From Candidatus Coprenecus merdigallinarum (GTDB lineage Bacteria > Bacteroidota > Bacteroidia > Bacteroidales > UBA932): a stretch of DNA of 64,000 nt. Where the stretch lies: positions 16,337 to 80,336 of the forward strand of contig DVGV01000008.1 of the NCBI GenBank assembly GCA_018712545.1, written 5' to 3'. A program made the position numbers and the translations under genes. Below are positions 56,824 through 64,000 of this stretch, in pieces. Numbering within the stretch: the stretch's first letter is position 1; each line of letters opens with the position of its first letter. Under the pieces are notes generated by a model. It was given only the letters and a program-made list of their open reading frames with translations. It searched no databases and was not told the DNA's origin.

Positions 56824-58857
56824 ATGAAGGACGACAAGCAGTTTCTGAAGGATTCCAAGATTTATTTGTCCCTCCTCGTGGTACTGGCGGTCACCGTACT
56901 GCTCTTCCCTGAGGAGGGCAAATTCAAGTACAGCTACCAGTCGGGACGGCCGTGGGTCTACGAGACCCTGCTGTCTCCGATAGACTTCCCTATTCTAAAG
57001 ACCGAGCAGGAGCTGCTCGCGGAGAAAGAGGAGAAAGCCGCCCAGGTAATACCGTATTTCGAGTATGACAATGCTGTGGCGAATGTCCAGATTCAGCGTA
57101 TGCGCAGCATGCAGGGCGGTGAGAATGTCAATGACCACCTCCTGTATTTCATTGTAGAGTCTCTTTACAAGATGTACTCTGTCGGAATCCTGCCGGCGAC
57201 GGAGAACGTCCCCTCGGGCGGCACCATAGTTGTACAGAAGGATAAAAGAGCACAGGAGGTGCCTGTCTCCGAGGTGTATACGCCTAAGAAAGCAGAGGGC
57301 TACATAAAATATTACCTTTCGATAAGTTTTCCGGACTACGATCCGGATTCGGTCTACAGCGCGTACAGGATCGGCGACTACATTGCGCCGAACCTCGTAT
57401 TTGATCAGAACAGGACGGACCTTTTCCATAAAGAGGCGGTGGACTATATCTCGCCGACTAAGGGCATGGTCTATGCCGGGCAGCTTATTGTTTCCGAGGG
57501 CGAGATCGTCACCAGGGAAGTCGAGCAGCTGCTGGATTCCTTCAAGAGGGAATATCAGCTCACCTACGGCTATGCTGAGTCTCCGCTGGGACTCGGGGTG
57601 GGACATTTTATTCTCTGCCTGATCATCGTGGCCTCGCTCTTCGCTGTCATATATTTTACCAGCAAGGAGATAATCAGCCGGCGTAAGTCATTCTACTTCA
57701 TCCTTACCCTCTATGTACTGCTGTTCGTGCTGACGGTACTCATCCGCAGCATCAGCGTCGATTACCTCTATCTGGTGCCGTATTCGGTGTTCGCCATCTA
57801 CCTGATGATATTTTTCAAGAGGAAGTATGTCTTTCCGGTGTATACCATCATGCTGCTGCCCCTGCTTTTCCAGAGCGAGCACGGTGTGGAGCTGTATATG
57901 ATGAATCTTACGGGCGGCATCATCGCCATAGTGACTTTCAAGTATTTCAACAGCGGATGGGTGCAGTTCCTCAACTCCCTTTTCATATTCATCGGCCTTA
58001 CCCTTACCTACATGGGCTTCCTTCTCTCGGAGGACGGGACACTGTCCCTTTTCAATCCCAGAGATATTTTCCGCCTGGCAGTCAATTCCCTGCTGGTGGT
58101 GGCCGCCTATCCGGTGGCATTCATCTTCGAGAGGATGTTCTCGCTGGTCTCGCATTTCCGCCTGGTGGATCTCTCCGATACCAACAACAAGCTGCTGAGG
58201 GAGCTGGCGCAGAAGGCACCCGGTACATTCCAGCATTCGCTGCAGGTGTCCAACCTGGCTTTCGAGGCGGCGCGTGAGATAGGAGCCGACATGATTCTTA
58301 CCAGGGTAGGGGCGCTTTACCACGATATAGGCAAGATGAAAAATCCGCAGTGCTTCGTGGAGAATGCTCCGGCCGGAGTCAACTATCACAAGGGACTGTC
58401 GCCGGAGGAGAGTGCCCAGCAGATTATACGCCATGTGGACGACGGTGTCGACATCGCGCGCAGGCATAAGCTGCCGGAGGTGGTCATAGATTTTATCAGG
58501 ACCCATCATGCGAAGACGGTGACCTTCTATTTCTATGCCCAGTACTGCAATGCGGGAGGCGACCCGGCCAATATGGAGCCTTTCATGTATCACGGAGAGC
58601 TGCCTACGACCAAGGAGCAGGTCATCGTCCTCATGGCTGATGCAGTGGAGGCTGCTTCCCGCTCGCTCAAGGACTACACGAAGGAGAGCATATCGGCACT
58701 TGTCGATTCCATTATAAGCAAGCGCCTGTCCGACTCCCAGCTCGTCGAGGCGGATATCTCCATCAAGGAAATCGAGACTGTCAAGAGGATGTTCAAGGAG
58801 CGTCTCGAACAGGTCTATCATGAGAGGATTGCCTATCCTACGATAAAAAAGTCTTGA
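56824..58857 (+). CDS. 7TM-HD phosphohydrolase (PgpH/YqfF-like)
   Basis: 677 residues. One N-terminal membrane segment (about 14-30), an extracytoplasmic 7TMR-HDED domain (about 35-255), a block of seven membrane segments (about 260-455) and a cytoplasmic HD domain (about 470-640) with HDIGKM (H500, D501). Relatives degrade cyclic di-AMP; that activity here is inference from the architecture. It starts six bases after the preceding gene, suggesting co-transcription. Confidence 0.9.
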   Translation: MKDDKQFLKDSKIYLSLLVVLAVTVLLFPEEGKFKYSYQSGRPWVYETLLSPIDFPILKTEQELLAEKEEKAAQVIPYFEYDNAVANVQIQRMRSMQGGENVNDHLLYFIVESLYKMYSVGILPATENVPSGGTIVVQKDKRAQEVPVSEVYTPKKAEGYIKYYLSISFPDYDPDSVYSAYRIGDYIAPNLVFDQNRTDLFHKEAVDYISPTKGMVYAGQLIVSEGEIVTREVEQLLDSFKREYQLTYGYAESPLGLGVGHFILCLIIVASLFAVIYFTSKEIISRRKSFYFILTLYVLLFVLTVLIRSISVDYLYLVPYSVFAIYLMIFFKRKYVFPVYTIMLLPLLFQSEHGVELYMMNLTGGIIAIVTFKYFNSGWVQFLNSLFIFIGLTLTYMGFLLSEDGTLSLFNPRDIFRLAVNSLLVVAAYPVAFIFERMFSLVSHFRLVDLSDTNNKLLRELAQKAPGTFQHSLQVSNLAFEAAREIGADMILTRVGALYHDIGKMKNPQCFVENAPAGVNYHKGLSPEESAQQIIRHVDDGVDIARRHKLPEVVIDFIRTHHAKTVTFYFYAQYCNAGGDPANMEPFMYHGELPTTKEQVIVLMADAVEAASRSLKDYTKESISALVDSIISKRLSDSQLVEADISIKEIETVKRMFKERLEQVYHERIAYPTIKKS

Positions 58858-58883
58858 CAGGGCACAAATTTTGCGTATCTTTG
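58854..58883 (+). promoter_or_regulatory. ssrA promoter (-33 TTG, -7 TATCTTTG)
   Basis: TTGACA at 58854-58859 and TATCTTTG at 58876-58883, 19 bases between TTG and the -7 box. The -33 overlaps the stop codon of the HD gene. The mature RNA begins at 58895. Confidence 0.75.
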
Positions 58884-58894
58884 CAGCCGTAAAC

Positions 58895-59287
58895 GGGGAT
58901 GTTTTGGTTTTGACAGCACAAGACATCGGACTGTAAGCATACCGGGGCAGGTGACCCACCCCGTCATCAAGGTTACAAAGCCATAACTGGCAACAACAAC
59001 TATGCACTCGCTGCGTAAGTAAACCAGGTTTACTACCTTAATCGCGGTCGCCGAGGGCGATAGCGACGAGTATCCCGCCGGGCTTTCCGCCTGCTATGTC
59101 CGGCATACGGGGTATCATCCAAGCAGGATGCGGCTGCTGACTCCCTTAAGGCAGCTTAAGACTCAGGGGATAAGGATTCAGTGGCGCGTCTGTCCGCAGC
59201 TGCTTCCCGAAAACCAATGGCAGAATAAGTATGTAGAAAGCACTCGGGTGCTGTGTTTGGACGGCGGTTCGAGTCCGCCCATCTCCA
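58895..59287 (+). ncRNA. ssrA: tmRNA
   Basis: 393 bases. The tRNA-like ends pair GGGGATG (58895-58901) with CATCTCC (59280-59286), plus the GGTTCGAGTCCGCC T arm; discriminator A, CCA not encoded. The tag frame is at 58989-59015 and stops at TAA 59016-59018: G N N N Y A L A A. Bacteroides tags I recall read GENNYALAA, so the second residue is changed from Glu to Asn. Rescues stalled ribosomes with SmpB and marks products for proteolysis by the ALAA end. Confidence 0.96.
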
Positions 59288-59293
59288 CAAAAA

Positions 59294-59317
59294 AGGTCGC
59301 CGAAGCGGCCTTTTTTT
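59294..59317 (+). terminator. ssrA terminator
   Basis: 7-bp stem (59294-59300 with 59305-59311, one wobble), CGAA loop, then seven T. An A run precedes it. Confidence 0.9.
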
Positions 59318-59352
59318 GTGAGTGAAAGGGGGCTGGCCGCTTCGTTCCGATG

Positions 59353-59384
59353 TTTGTAAAGATTGACAGCTTGTATTAAGTTTG
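59353..59384 (+). promoter_or_regulatory. Promoter of the lysO-like pair (TTTG-N20-TAAGTTTG)
   Basis: -33 TTTG (59353-59356) and -7 TAAGTTTG (59377-59384) with a 20-base spacer, the best full Bacteroidales promoter match in the window. The ATG is at 59419. The rest of the gap 59318-59418 holds nothing else. Confidence 0.8.
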
Positions 59385-59418
59385 CAGGTTGATTTGTAGA
59401 TGAAAATTGTAGTTAGTT

Positions 59419-59709
59419 ATGCTGATAGTTTTCGGTTTTCTGCTGGCCGGCGTACTGGCCGGGTATCTGCTGCGGAGGTTCCGGGTCAAGTGGATAGGGA
59501 AGGTGACTATGGTGCTTATCTGGATACTGCTGCTGCTTCTGGGAGTCGAGGTAGGCTCCAACAGGCAGCTCATAGAGAGTCTGCCTACGCTGGGGCTTGA
59601 GGCGGCGGCGGTCGCGGTGGTCTCTCTCTTCGGCAGCTGTCTCATGGCTATGCTGCTGTGGAAGTGTATAAACCGCAGGGAAAGGCGGAAGGAGGGCCCC
59701 GGCCAATGA
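59419..59709 (+). CDS. LysO-like exporter, N-terminal half as separate protein
   Basis: 96 residues with three hydrophobic stretches (MLIVFGFLLAGVLAGYLL, IGKVTMVLIWILLLLLGVEVG, AAAVAVVSLFGSCLMAMLLW). The GxExGxN-like end of the second helix (LLGVEVGSNRQLI) is the LysO/DUF340 signature. In enterobacteria LysO is one protein exporting lysine; here it is encoded as two overlapping genes. Confidence 0.75.
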   Translation: MLIVFGFLLAGVLAGYLLRRFRVKWIGKVTMVLIWILLLLLGVEVGSNRQLIESLPTLGLEAAAVAVVSLFGSCLMAMLLWKCINRRERRKEGPGQ

Positions 59710-60308
59710 GGGACAGTCTTATCATAATCGCCTTTTTCATAGCAGGCATCATCCTTGGGGTGACCGGCTTCCTGCCTTTTGACAAGGCCGGTTCAGACAT
59801 AGCCATGTATGCCCTGTATGCCCTGATTTTCAGTGTGGGTTTCAGTGTAGGCAACAATCCTGACATCCTCCGCAGCTTCAGGAGGCTCAATCCCAGACTG
59901 GCCTTGCTGCCGGTAATGACGGTCCTCGGCACACTGGCGGCCTCATCTCTGCTCGGACTGCTCCTTCCGCACAGGACGGTGTCCGAGACAATGGCGGTGG
60001 CTTCAGGCTTCGCCTACTATTCGCTGTCCAGCGTGCTTATAACAGAATATATCGGACCTGAACTGGGTACGGTAGCGCTTATCTCCAATATCGTCAGGGA
60101 GTTCATAACCCTGGTGGCTGCCCCTCTCCTCGTCCGTTGGTTCGGTACTTTGGCGGCAATAGCATCCGGCGGGGCGACGACCATGGACGTCACCCTGCCG
60201 GCCATAGTCCGCGCAACAGGGGAAAAATACGCCGTGCTGTCAATGTATCATGGCTTTGTGGTGGACTTTACTGTGCCGTTTCTGGTTACATTCTTCTGTT
60301 CCCTGTAG
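59706..60308 (+). CDS. lysO: LysO-like exporter, C-terminal half
   Basis: 200 residues from the ATG at 59706, which overlaps the previous TGA (ATGA). Five or six membrane segments; VGFSVGNNPDIL, GFAYYSLSSVLITEYIGPELGTVALISNIVREF and SGGATTMDVTLPAI match the DUF340/LysO family. It and the preceding gene product probably combine to form the exporter of lysine or a related amino acid. Confidence 0.82.
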   Translation: MRDSLIIIAFFIAGIILGVTGFLPFDKAGSDIAMYALYALIFSVGFSVGNNPDILRSFRRLNPRLALLPVMTVLGTLAASSLLGLLLPHRTVSETMAVASGFAYYSLSSVLITEYIGPELGTVALISNIVREFITLVAAPLLVRWFGTLAAIASGGATTMDVTLPAIVRATGEKYAVLSMYHGFVVDFTVPFLVTFFCSL

Positions 60309-60327
60309 CGGGCATTGAAATTTTTAC

Positions 60328-60335
60328 TAACTTTG
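60328..60335 (+). promoter_or_regulatory. -7 box of pyrE (TAACTTTG)
   Basis: TAACTTTG, 29 bases before the pyrE ATG at 60365. The upstream -33 region is unclear. Confidence 0.65.
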
Positions 60336-60364
60336 GTGCCGGATTTTTGGCAGTCATGCATAAT

Positions 60365-61006
60365 ATGGAAAAATTGGAATATAAAATTGCAAAGGGGCTC
60401 CTGGACATACAGGCCGTAAAGCTCAGCCCCGACAAGCCCTTCCTCTGGGCTTCCGGACTTCATTCCCCGATCTACTGTGACAACCGCAAGGCTCTCTCAT
60501 ATCCTGACTTCCGCAAGACTATCTGCGAGGCAATGATCGAGGTCATCAACGCTGACTTCAAGGATATCGACGTGATAGCCGGAGTGGCTACGGGCGCCAT
60601 CGCCTACGGAGCCATCGTGGCCGAGATGATGGGCAAGCCCTTCGTGTACATCCGCTCCAAGGCCAAGGACCACGGCATGGGCAACCAGGTCGAGGGAGTG
60701 CTCCGAGGCGGAGAGAGAGTACTGGTCATCGAGGATCTGATCTCCACCGGCAAGAGCAGCCTGGCCGCAGTGGACGCTCTTCTCAAGTGCAGCGTGCATG
60801 TAGTCGGAATGGTGGCCATCTTCTCCTACAACTTCGACCGCTCGCGCCGTGCCTTCGAGAACGCTGACGTGGAGCTGCATACTCTTTCCAACTACGATAC
60901 ACTCGTGGACGTGGCCCTCGACTCGGGCTATATCAAGGACAGCGACGTGCAGATGCTCAGGGACTGGAGGTACGATCCGGACAAATGGAGCAAGGACCAT
61001 GAGTGA
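60365..61006 (+). CDS. pyrE: Orotate phosphoribosyltransferase
   Basis: 213 residues from the ATG at 60365 (an in-frame ATG at 60356 is possible; 60365 matches the MxxLE start of relatives). PRPP site VLVIEDLISTGKSS, WASGLHSPIYCDNR, GVATGAIAYGAIVA and the flexible loop SKAKDHGMGNQVEG. It makes OMP from orotate in pyrimidine synthesis. Its last eight bases overlap the SRPBCC gene. Confidence 0.96.
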   Translation: MEKLEYKIAKGLLDIQAVKLSPDKPFLWASGLHSPIYCDNRKALSYPDFRKTICEAMIEVINADFKDIDVIAGVATGAIAYGAIVAEMMGKPFVYIRSKAKDHGMGNQVEGVLRGGERVLVIEDLISTGKSSLAAVDALLKCSVHVVGMVAIFSYNFDRSRRAFENADVELHTLSNYDTLVDVALDSGYIKDSDVQMLRDWRYDPDKWSKDHE

Positions 61007-61469
61007 TACCACCCATATTTCCGGACGTGAGGTCCTTCTCAAGAGACCTCCTATGGTGCTGTTCGGTCTTTTTTCGGATCTGAGCGCCCTCGTGCAGAAC
61101 GTGCCCGAGGAGTACGGCGGCAAGATTACCGCCGACCGGGACAGCGTCCATATCGAGTACAAGGGCATCAGCCTCGGTTTTGTAGTGGCCCGCCGCGAGC
61201 CGTTCTCGCTGGTGGTGCTTCAGGATGACGGTAAGTCCTTCCTGACATTCTCCGTGGAGTTCCATATGGATCCGGTCGGTCTGGACTCGACACTCTTCCA
61301 CATCGAACTGAACACCGAGCTGAACTTCATGATGAAGATGATGGTGGGCAACAAGCTCCAGGAGATGGTGGACAATATCACTGACCAGGTGGAGAAAGCC
61401 GTCAACAGCTATGCGGAGGGTCATCCTGTAGATTTCTCCGATATCAAGCCCCCTGTCAGCTTCAGCTAG
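60999..61469 (+). CDS. SRPBCC-like protein coupled to pyrE
   Basis: 156 residues. The ATG lies within the last codons of pyrE (8-base overlap), implying coupled translation. SRPBCC/START-like fold suggested by HISGREVLLKRPPMVLFG, SVHIEYKGISLGFVV, LTFSVEFHMDPVG and the long C-terminal helix KLQEMVDNITDQVEKAVNSY. Neighbouring pyrE is a common place for this family in Bacteroidota; ligand unknown. Confidence 0.72.
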   Translation: MSDTTHISGREVLLKRPPMVLFGLFSDLSALVQNVPEEYGGKITADRDSVHIEYKGISLGFVVARREPFSLVVLQDDGKSFLTFSVEFHMDPVGLDSTLFHIELNTELNFMMKMMVGNKLQEMVDNITDQVEKAVNSYAEGHPVDFSDIKPPVSFS

Positions 61470-61478
61470 TCCGGTGCC

Positions 61479-62837
61479 ATGCTTCCGGAGGCTTTCGTGC
61501 AGCAACTGACCATCTCCCTCGGTCCTGAAAGGGCGGGGGAGGTGGTTTCTTTTATAACCGGCACCCCGCCGTCCACGGCGGTGCGCGTCAATCCATTCAA
61601 GACAGAGGACTTCCCTGTGCAGTTCGCCTCGGGAACAGAGACTTGTTCCCGCTGGGGCAGGCTGCTCCCCGAGCGTCCCGAATTTTCCCTCGATCCCCTC
61701 TTCCACGCCGGTGCCTACTACGTTCAGGATGCCTCTTCTATGTATCTGGAGAGCATTCTGCCAGAGATGAGGCGCATGCGCTCCGCCTCTCCCGAAGGAG
61801 CATTCGCGGTGCTGGACCTGTGTGCCGCTCCCGGAGGCAAGAGTACCCATCTGCTCTCCATGCTCCGTGAGATTCCCGGTTCCTTCCTGGTGAGCAACGA
61901 GGTCATACGACAGCGTGCCTCCGTGCTCTGCGGCAATATCTCCAGGTGGGGAGCTGTGAACGTGGCGGTAACCAACAACGACCCGGCTGATTTCCAGCAG
62001 CTGGGCAAATACTTCGACGTGATAGTCGTGGACGCTCCGTGCTCCGGCGAGGGCATGTTCCGTAAGGATCCGGAGGCGGTGGCCCAGTGGTCGGAGGACA
62101 ATGTCCGCCTTTGTGCGGCCCGCCAGCGGAGAATCCTCGCCGATATCATGCCCTGCCTGCGCCCCGGGGGGCTGCTCGTTTACTCAACCTGTACCTTCAA
62201 TCCGGCGGAGGATGAGGATAATACGCGGTGGTTGGCCGCATCCTACGGTCTGGAGGTTGCCGATATGAGGCATTTTTATCCGGGAGACCCGATGGCGGGG
62301 GAGGGTTTCTACATGTCCGTCCTGCGCTTTCCCGGAGATGGCGGAAAATCATCGGAAATCCGGAAAAGGGAAAAATTGAAGACCGGACAGTATATGCCGT
62401 TCAAGGAGAAGGTGCCGTGGGTGGATGACGGTATTGCCCTCTACCGCCGCGGGGACCGGCTCAAAGCGTTTCCGGCAGATGCGGCGGTGCAGATGCAGGC
62501 GCTGGAGACAGTCCGGGGACTGAGGGTGCAGATGTCAGGAACGGCGGTGGCGGAGGTAATCGGTGGACGCGGTGCCGGGTCCGGTGTCAAGCCAGTGCTG
62601 CTGCCGCAGTATTCGTTGATACAGAGCGCCGTCTATCGCAGAGGCAGCCTGACGGAGGTCGAGGTCTCCCTTGAAACGGCTCTGGCTTACCTGCGCAGGG
62701 ACAGTATCCGGTTGTCCGGGGCACCTTCCGGTTATGTGACCCTGACTTACGGCGGGATACCCTTCGGCCTGGTCAAGAACCTGGGTGTCCGCTGCAACAG
62801 CCTCTTACCGCCGTCCATGCGCCTGCGCACTGTATGA
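61479..62837 (+). CDS. rRNA (cytosine-C5) methyltransferase, RsmF/NOL1-NOP2-Sun type
   Basis: 452 residues. SAM motif LCAAPGGKSTHL (about 111-122), motif IV DAPCSGEGMF with one catalytic Cys and motif VI YSTCTFNP with the nucleophilic Cys. The C-terminal third matches the RsmF RNA-binding extension. It probably methylates a 16S rRNA cytosine. Starts nine bases after the SRPBCC gene. Confidence 0.9.
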   Translation: MLPEAFVQQLTISLGPERAGEVVSFITGTPPSTAVRVNPFKTEDFPVQFASGTETCSRWGRLLPERPEFSLDPLFHAGAYYVQDASSMYLESILPEMRRMRSASPEGAFAVLDLCAAPGGKSTHLLSMLREIPGSFLVSNEVIRQRASVLCGNISRWGAVNVAVTNNDPADFQQLGKYFDVIVVDAPCSGEGMFRKDPEAVAQWSEDNVRLCAARQRRILADIMPCLRPGGLLVYSTCTFNPAEDEDNTRWLAASYGLEVADMRHFYPGDPMAGEGFYMSVLRFPGDGGKSSEIRKREKLKTGQYMPFKEKVPWVDDGIALYRRGDRLKAFPADAAVQMQALETVRGLRVQMSGTAVAEVIGGRGAGSGVKPVLLPQYSLIQSAVYRRGSLTEVEVSLETALAYLRRDSIRLSGAPSGYVTLTYGGIPFGLVKNLGVRCNSLLPPSMRLRTV

Positions 62838-62859
62838 AAACCATTAAATCAACATAGAT

Positions 62860-63612
62860 ATGCAGAGGATAATAGTCATAGGAGCCACTTCCGGTATGGG
62901 CCGGGCCGTGGCGGAGATATACATCAGGCGCGGCTGCAGGGTCGGCATTACCGGACGCCGGGCGGGACTGCTGGACGAGATTGCCGCCGAATCGCCTGAG
63001 GGCGCTGTCTTTACCAAGGCATTCGATGTCACGTCGGACGCGGCATCGGATTCTCTGGCGGAGCTGGTCGGGGAAATGGGAGGAGTCGATCTTTGCCTCT
63101 ACTCGTCAGGATACGGCCACACCAACACTGCTCTGGAACCGTCTTTGGAACTGGGACAGATAGACGTCAATGCCAAGGGATTCGTGCGCTGCGCCGTCTG
63201 GCTGTTCAACTACTGGGCGGACAGGGGGCAGAAAGGCCATCTGGCCGTGCTGTCCTCCGTCGCATCCATCCTGCCGCTGGGCGTATGCCCTTCGTATTCG
63301 GCAACCAAGAAATTCGAGGCCTTTTACCTCGAATCCCTGCGCCAGCTGGCAGTAATCCGAGGAACCGGCATCCGTTTCACGGCCATAAAGCCCGGCTTTG
63401 TCGATACCGATTTCATCCATGGCCGCCACTTTCCCATGACAATCCGCCGTGAGAAGGCCGCCAGGATGATAGTCAAGGCTGTGGACAGGCATAAAAAAAC
63501 AGCGGTCATCGACAGGCGCTGGGCTGCGCTGGGAGTGCTGATGCGTCTGCTGCCTTATCCGCTGTGGAGATGGGGCGGCCGTTTCTTCCGGCCATATACA
63601 GATATGTTCTAG
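62860..63612 (+). CDS. Short-chain dehydrogenase/reductase
   Basis: 250 residues. Cofactor motif GATSGMGRAV (about 7-16), serine before the active tyrosine in LSSVASI, Y146 and K150 in SYSATKKFEAF. The C-terminal part (YPLWRWGGRFFRPYTDMF) is basic and aromatic, as in membrane-associated ketosphinganine or dehydrogenase types. Substrate unknown. The stop codon lies within a perfect palindrome. Confidence 0.85.
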   Translation: MQRIIVIGATSGMGRAVAEIYIRRGCRVGITGRRAGLLDEIAAESPEGAVFTKAFDVTSDAASDSLAELVGEMGGVDLCLYSSGYGHTNTALEPSLELGQIDVNAKGFVRCAVWLFNYWADRGQKGHLAVLSSVASILPLGVCPSYSATKKFEAFYLESLRQLAVIRGTGIRFTAIKPGFVDTDFIHGRHFPMTIRREKAARMIVKAVDRHKKTAVIDRRWAALGVLMRLLPYPLWRWGGRFFRPYTDMF

Positions 63613-63636
63613 GTCCCGGAGGAGCCTAGAACATAT
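63602..63636. terminator. Perfect 12-bp inverted repeat over the SDR stop codon
   Basis: atatgttctagg (63602-63613) and cctagaacatat (63625-63636) pair perfectly around an 11-base loop. The TAG stop is in the left arm. No T run follows, yet it separates two converging genes and can act in both directions. Confidence 0.55.
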
Positions 63637-63658
63637 ACTGCCGCTCAGGTTTCACCAC

Positions 63659-64000
63659 CTAGAGCTCTTCGAAGTTGATGTTTGAGAACTGGGAGTCGCC
63701 GTCATCGTCCCTTCTGGGAAGGCGGCTTGCGTGCTCCTCGTCCATAGTCCTTTCTACTACGGGAATAGGACATTTTTCCTTGATGAAGGCGATGACCTCC
63801 TCAAGTCCCTGGGAGAACTTCTCGAAGTCTTCCTTGTAGAGAAAAATCTTATGCTTGTCATAGGCAAAACGGCCGTCTTTCTCTATTCTCCTCTTACTCT
63901 CTGTGATGGTAAGATAGTAGTCATTGCCCTTTGTTGCTTTCACATCGAAAAAGTATGTCCTTTTTCCCGCACGTACCGGTCTCGAGTAAACATCGTCGCC
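63659..64000 (-). CDS. PUR-domain protein (DUF3276), C-terminal part (5' end outside window)
   Basis: The frame stays open from the stop at 63659 through base 64000, so the start is outside the window; the GTG at 63943 is an internal codon. The visible 113 residues run from DDVYSRPVRAGKRTYFFDV through YYLTITESKRR, HKIFLYKEDFEKFSQGLEEVI and an acidic tail (RRDDDGDSQFSNINFEEL). This is the PUR-alpha-like nucleic-acid-binding domain common in Bacteroidota; it probably binds single-stranded DNA or RNA as a dimer. Confidence 0.9.
   Translation of the reverse strand, partial: GDDVYSRPVRAGKRTYFFDVKATKGNDYYLTITESKRRIEKDGRFAYDKHKIFLYKEDFEKFSQGLEEVIAFIKEKCPIPVVERTMDEEHASRLPRRDDDGDSQFSNINFEEL

Noticed and set aside
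59128..59325. 65-residue frame at the end of the tmRNA
   Set aside because: It reads through the tRNA-like domain and the terminator of ssrA.

Overview
This 64 kb window is chromosomal DNA of a member of the Bacteroidota, almost certainly order Bacteroidales. The evidence is a SusC/SusD pair, DUF4251 and PUR-type DUF3276 proteins, a serine-palmitoyltransferase-like gene, a tmRNA tag close to GNNNYALAA, and many copies of the Bacteroidales -7 promoter box TAnnTTTG with almost no Shine-Dalgarno sequences. G+C looks fairly high for the order (upper 50s percent by eye), which produces many long antisense shadow ORFs. The genus cannot be fixed from the sequence alone; a gut or rumen plant-fibre degrader fits the gene content. 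There is no prophage, IS element or CRISPR array. Genes are tightly packed and no gene-free stretch exceeds 300 bases.

Region 1 (1-24001) concerns pectin and hemicellulose use. It starts with the 3' end of uxaC and a GH43 enzyme. After an unrelated receiver/PPDK-type protein (2326-5304) comes a pectin utilisation locus, all on the minus strand: GH28 polygalacturonase, a CE12-CE8 two-domain esterase, GH105, PL1 pectate lyase, SusC, SusD, a 1424-residue beta-helix lipoprotein, then KduD, KduI and a DUF4861 lipoprotein. The inferred flow is: the surface lyase and SusCD cut and import oligogalacturonides; the periplasmic esterases, GH28 and GH105 finish the breakdown; KduI and KduD convert the unsaturated uronate to 2-keto-3-deoxygluconate. 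A terminator at 8013-8041 separates the import and depolymerisation part from the Kdu genes. No regulator lies inside the locus.

Region 2 (24161-29804) is a three-gene RND metal-efflux operon (TolC-like, CusA-like, His-rich adaptor). Region 3 (29932-41053) holds a DUF4251 lipoprotein, a giant AsmA-like protein with an 81-residue internal repeat, rfbA-rfbB, an ABC-F ATPase, a 57-residue membrane peptide, an ABC-2 exporter pair, tRNA-Ser(CGA) and a GT28-type glycosyltransferase.

Region 4 (41139-64000) is mainly housekeeping: a hydroxyacid dehydrogenase, guaA, typA, yceD-rpmF, tRNA-Arg(CCT), an ftsE-nth-xerD operon, a TPR protein and outer-membrane barrel pair, gyrB, an alpha-oxoamine synthase, a 7TM-HD phosphodiesterase, ssrA, a split lysO, pyrE with an SRPBCC partner, an rRNA methyltransferase, an SDR, and the 3' end of a PUR-domain gene.

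Most notable: two divergent promoter pairs (guaA/typA and ftsE/TPR) in which the -7 boxes are offset by exactly the same 21 bases, so each promoter's -33 region lies on the other's -7 box; the receiver-PPDK fusion; the AsmA repeat; the translationally coupled TPR/barrel pair; and the three-module beta-helix protein.
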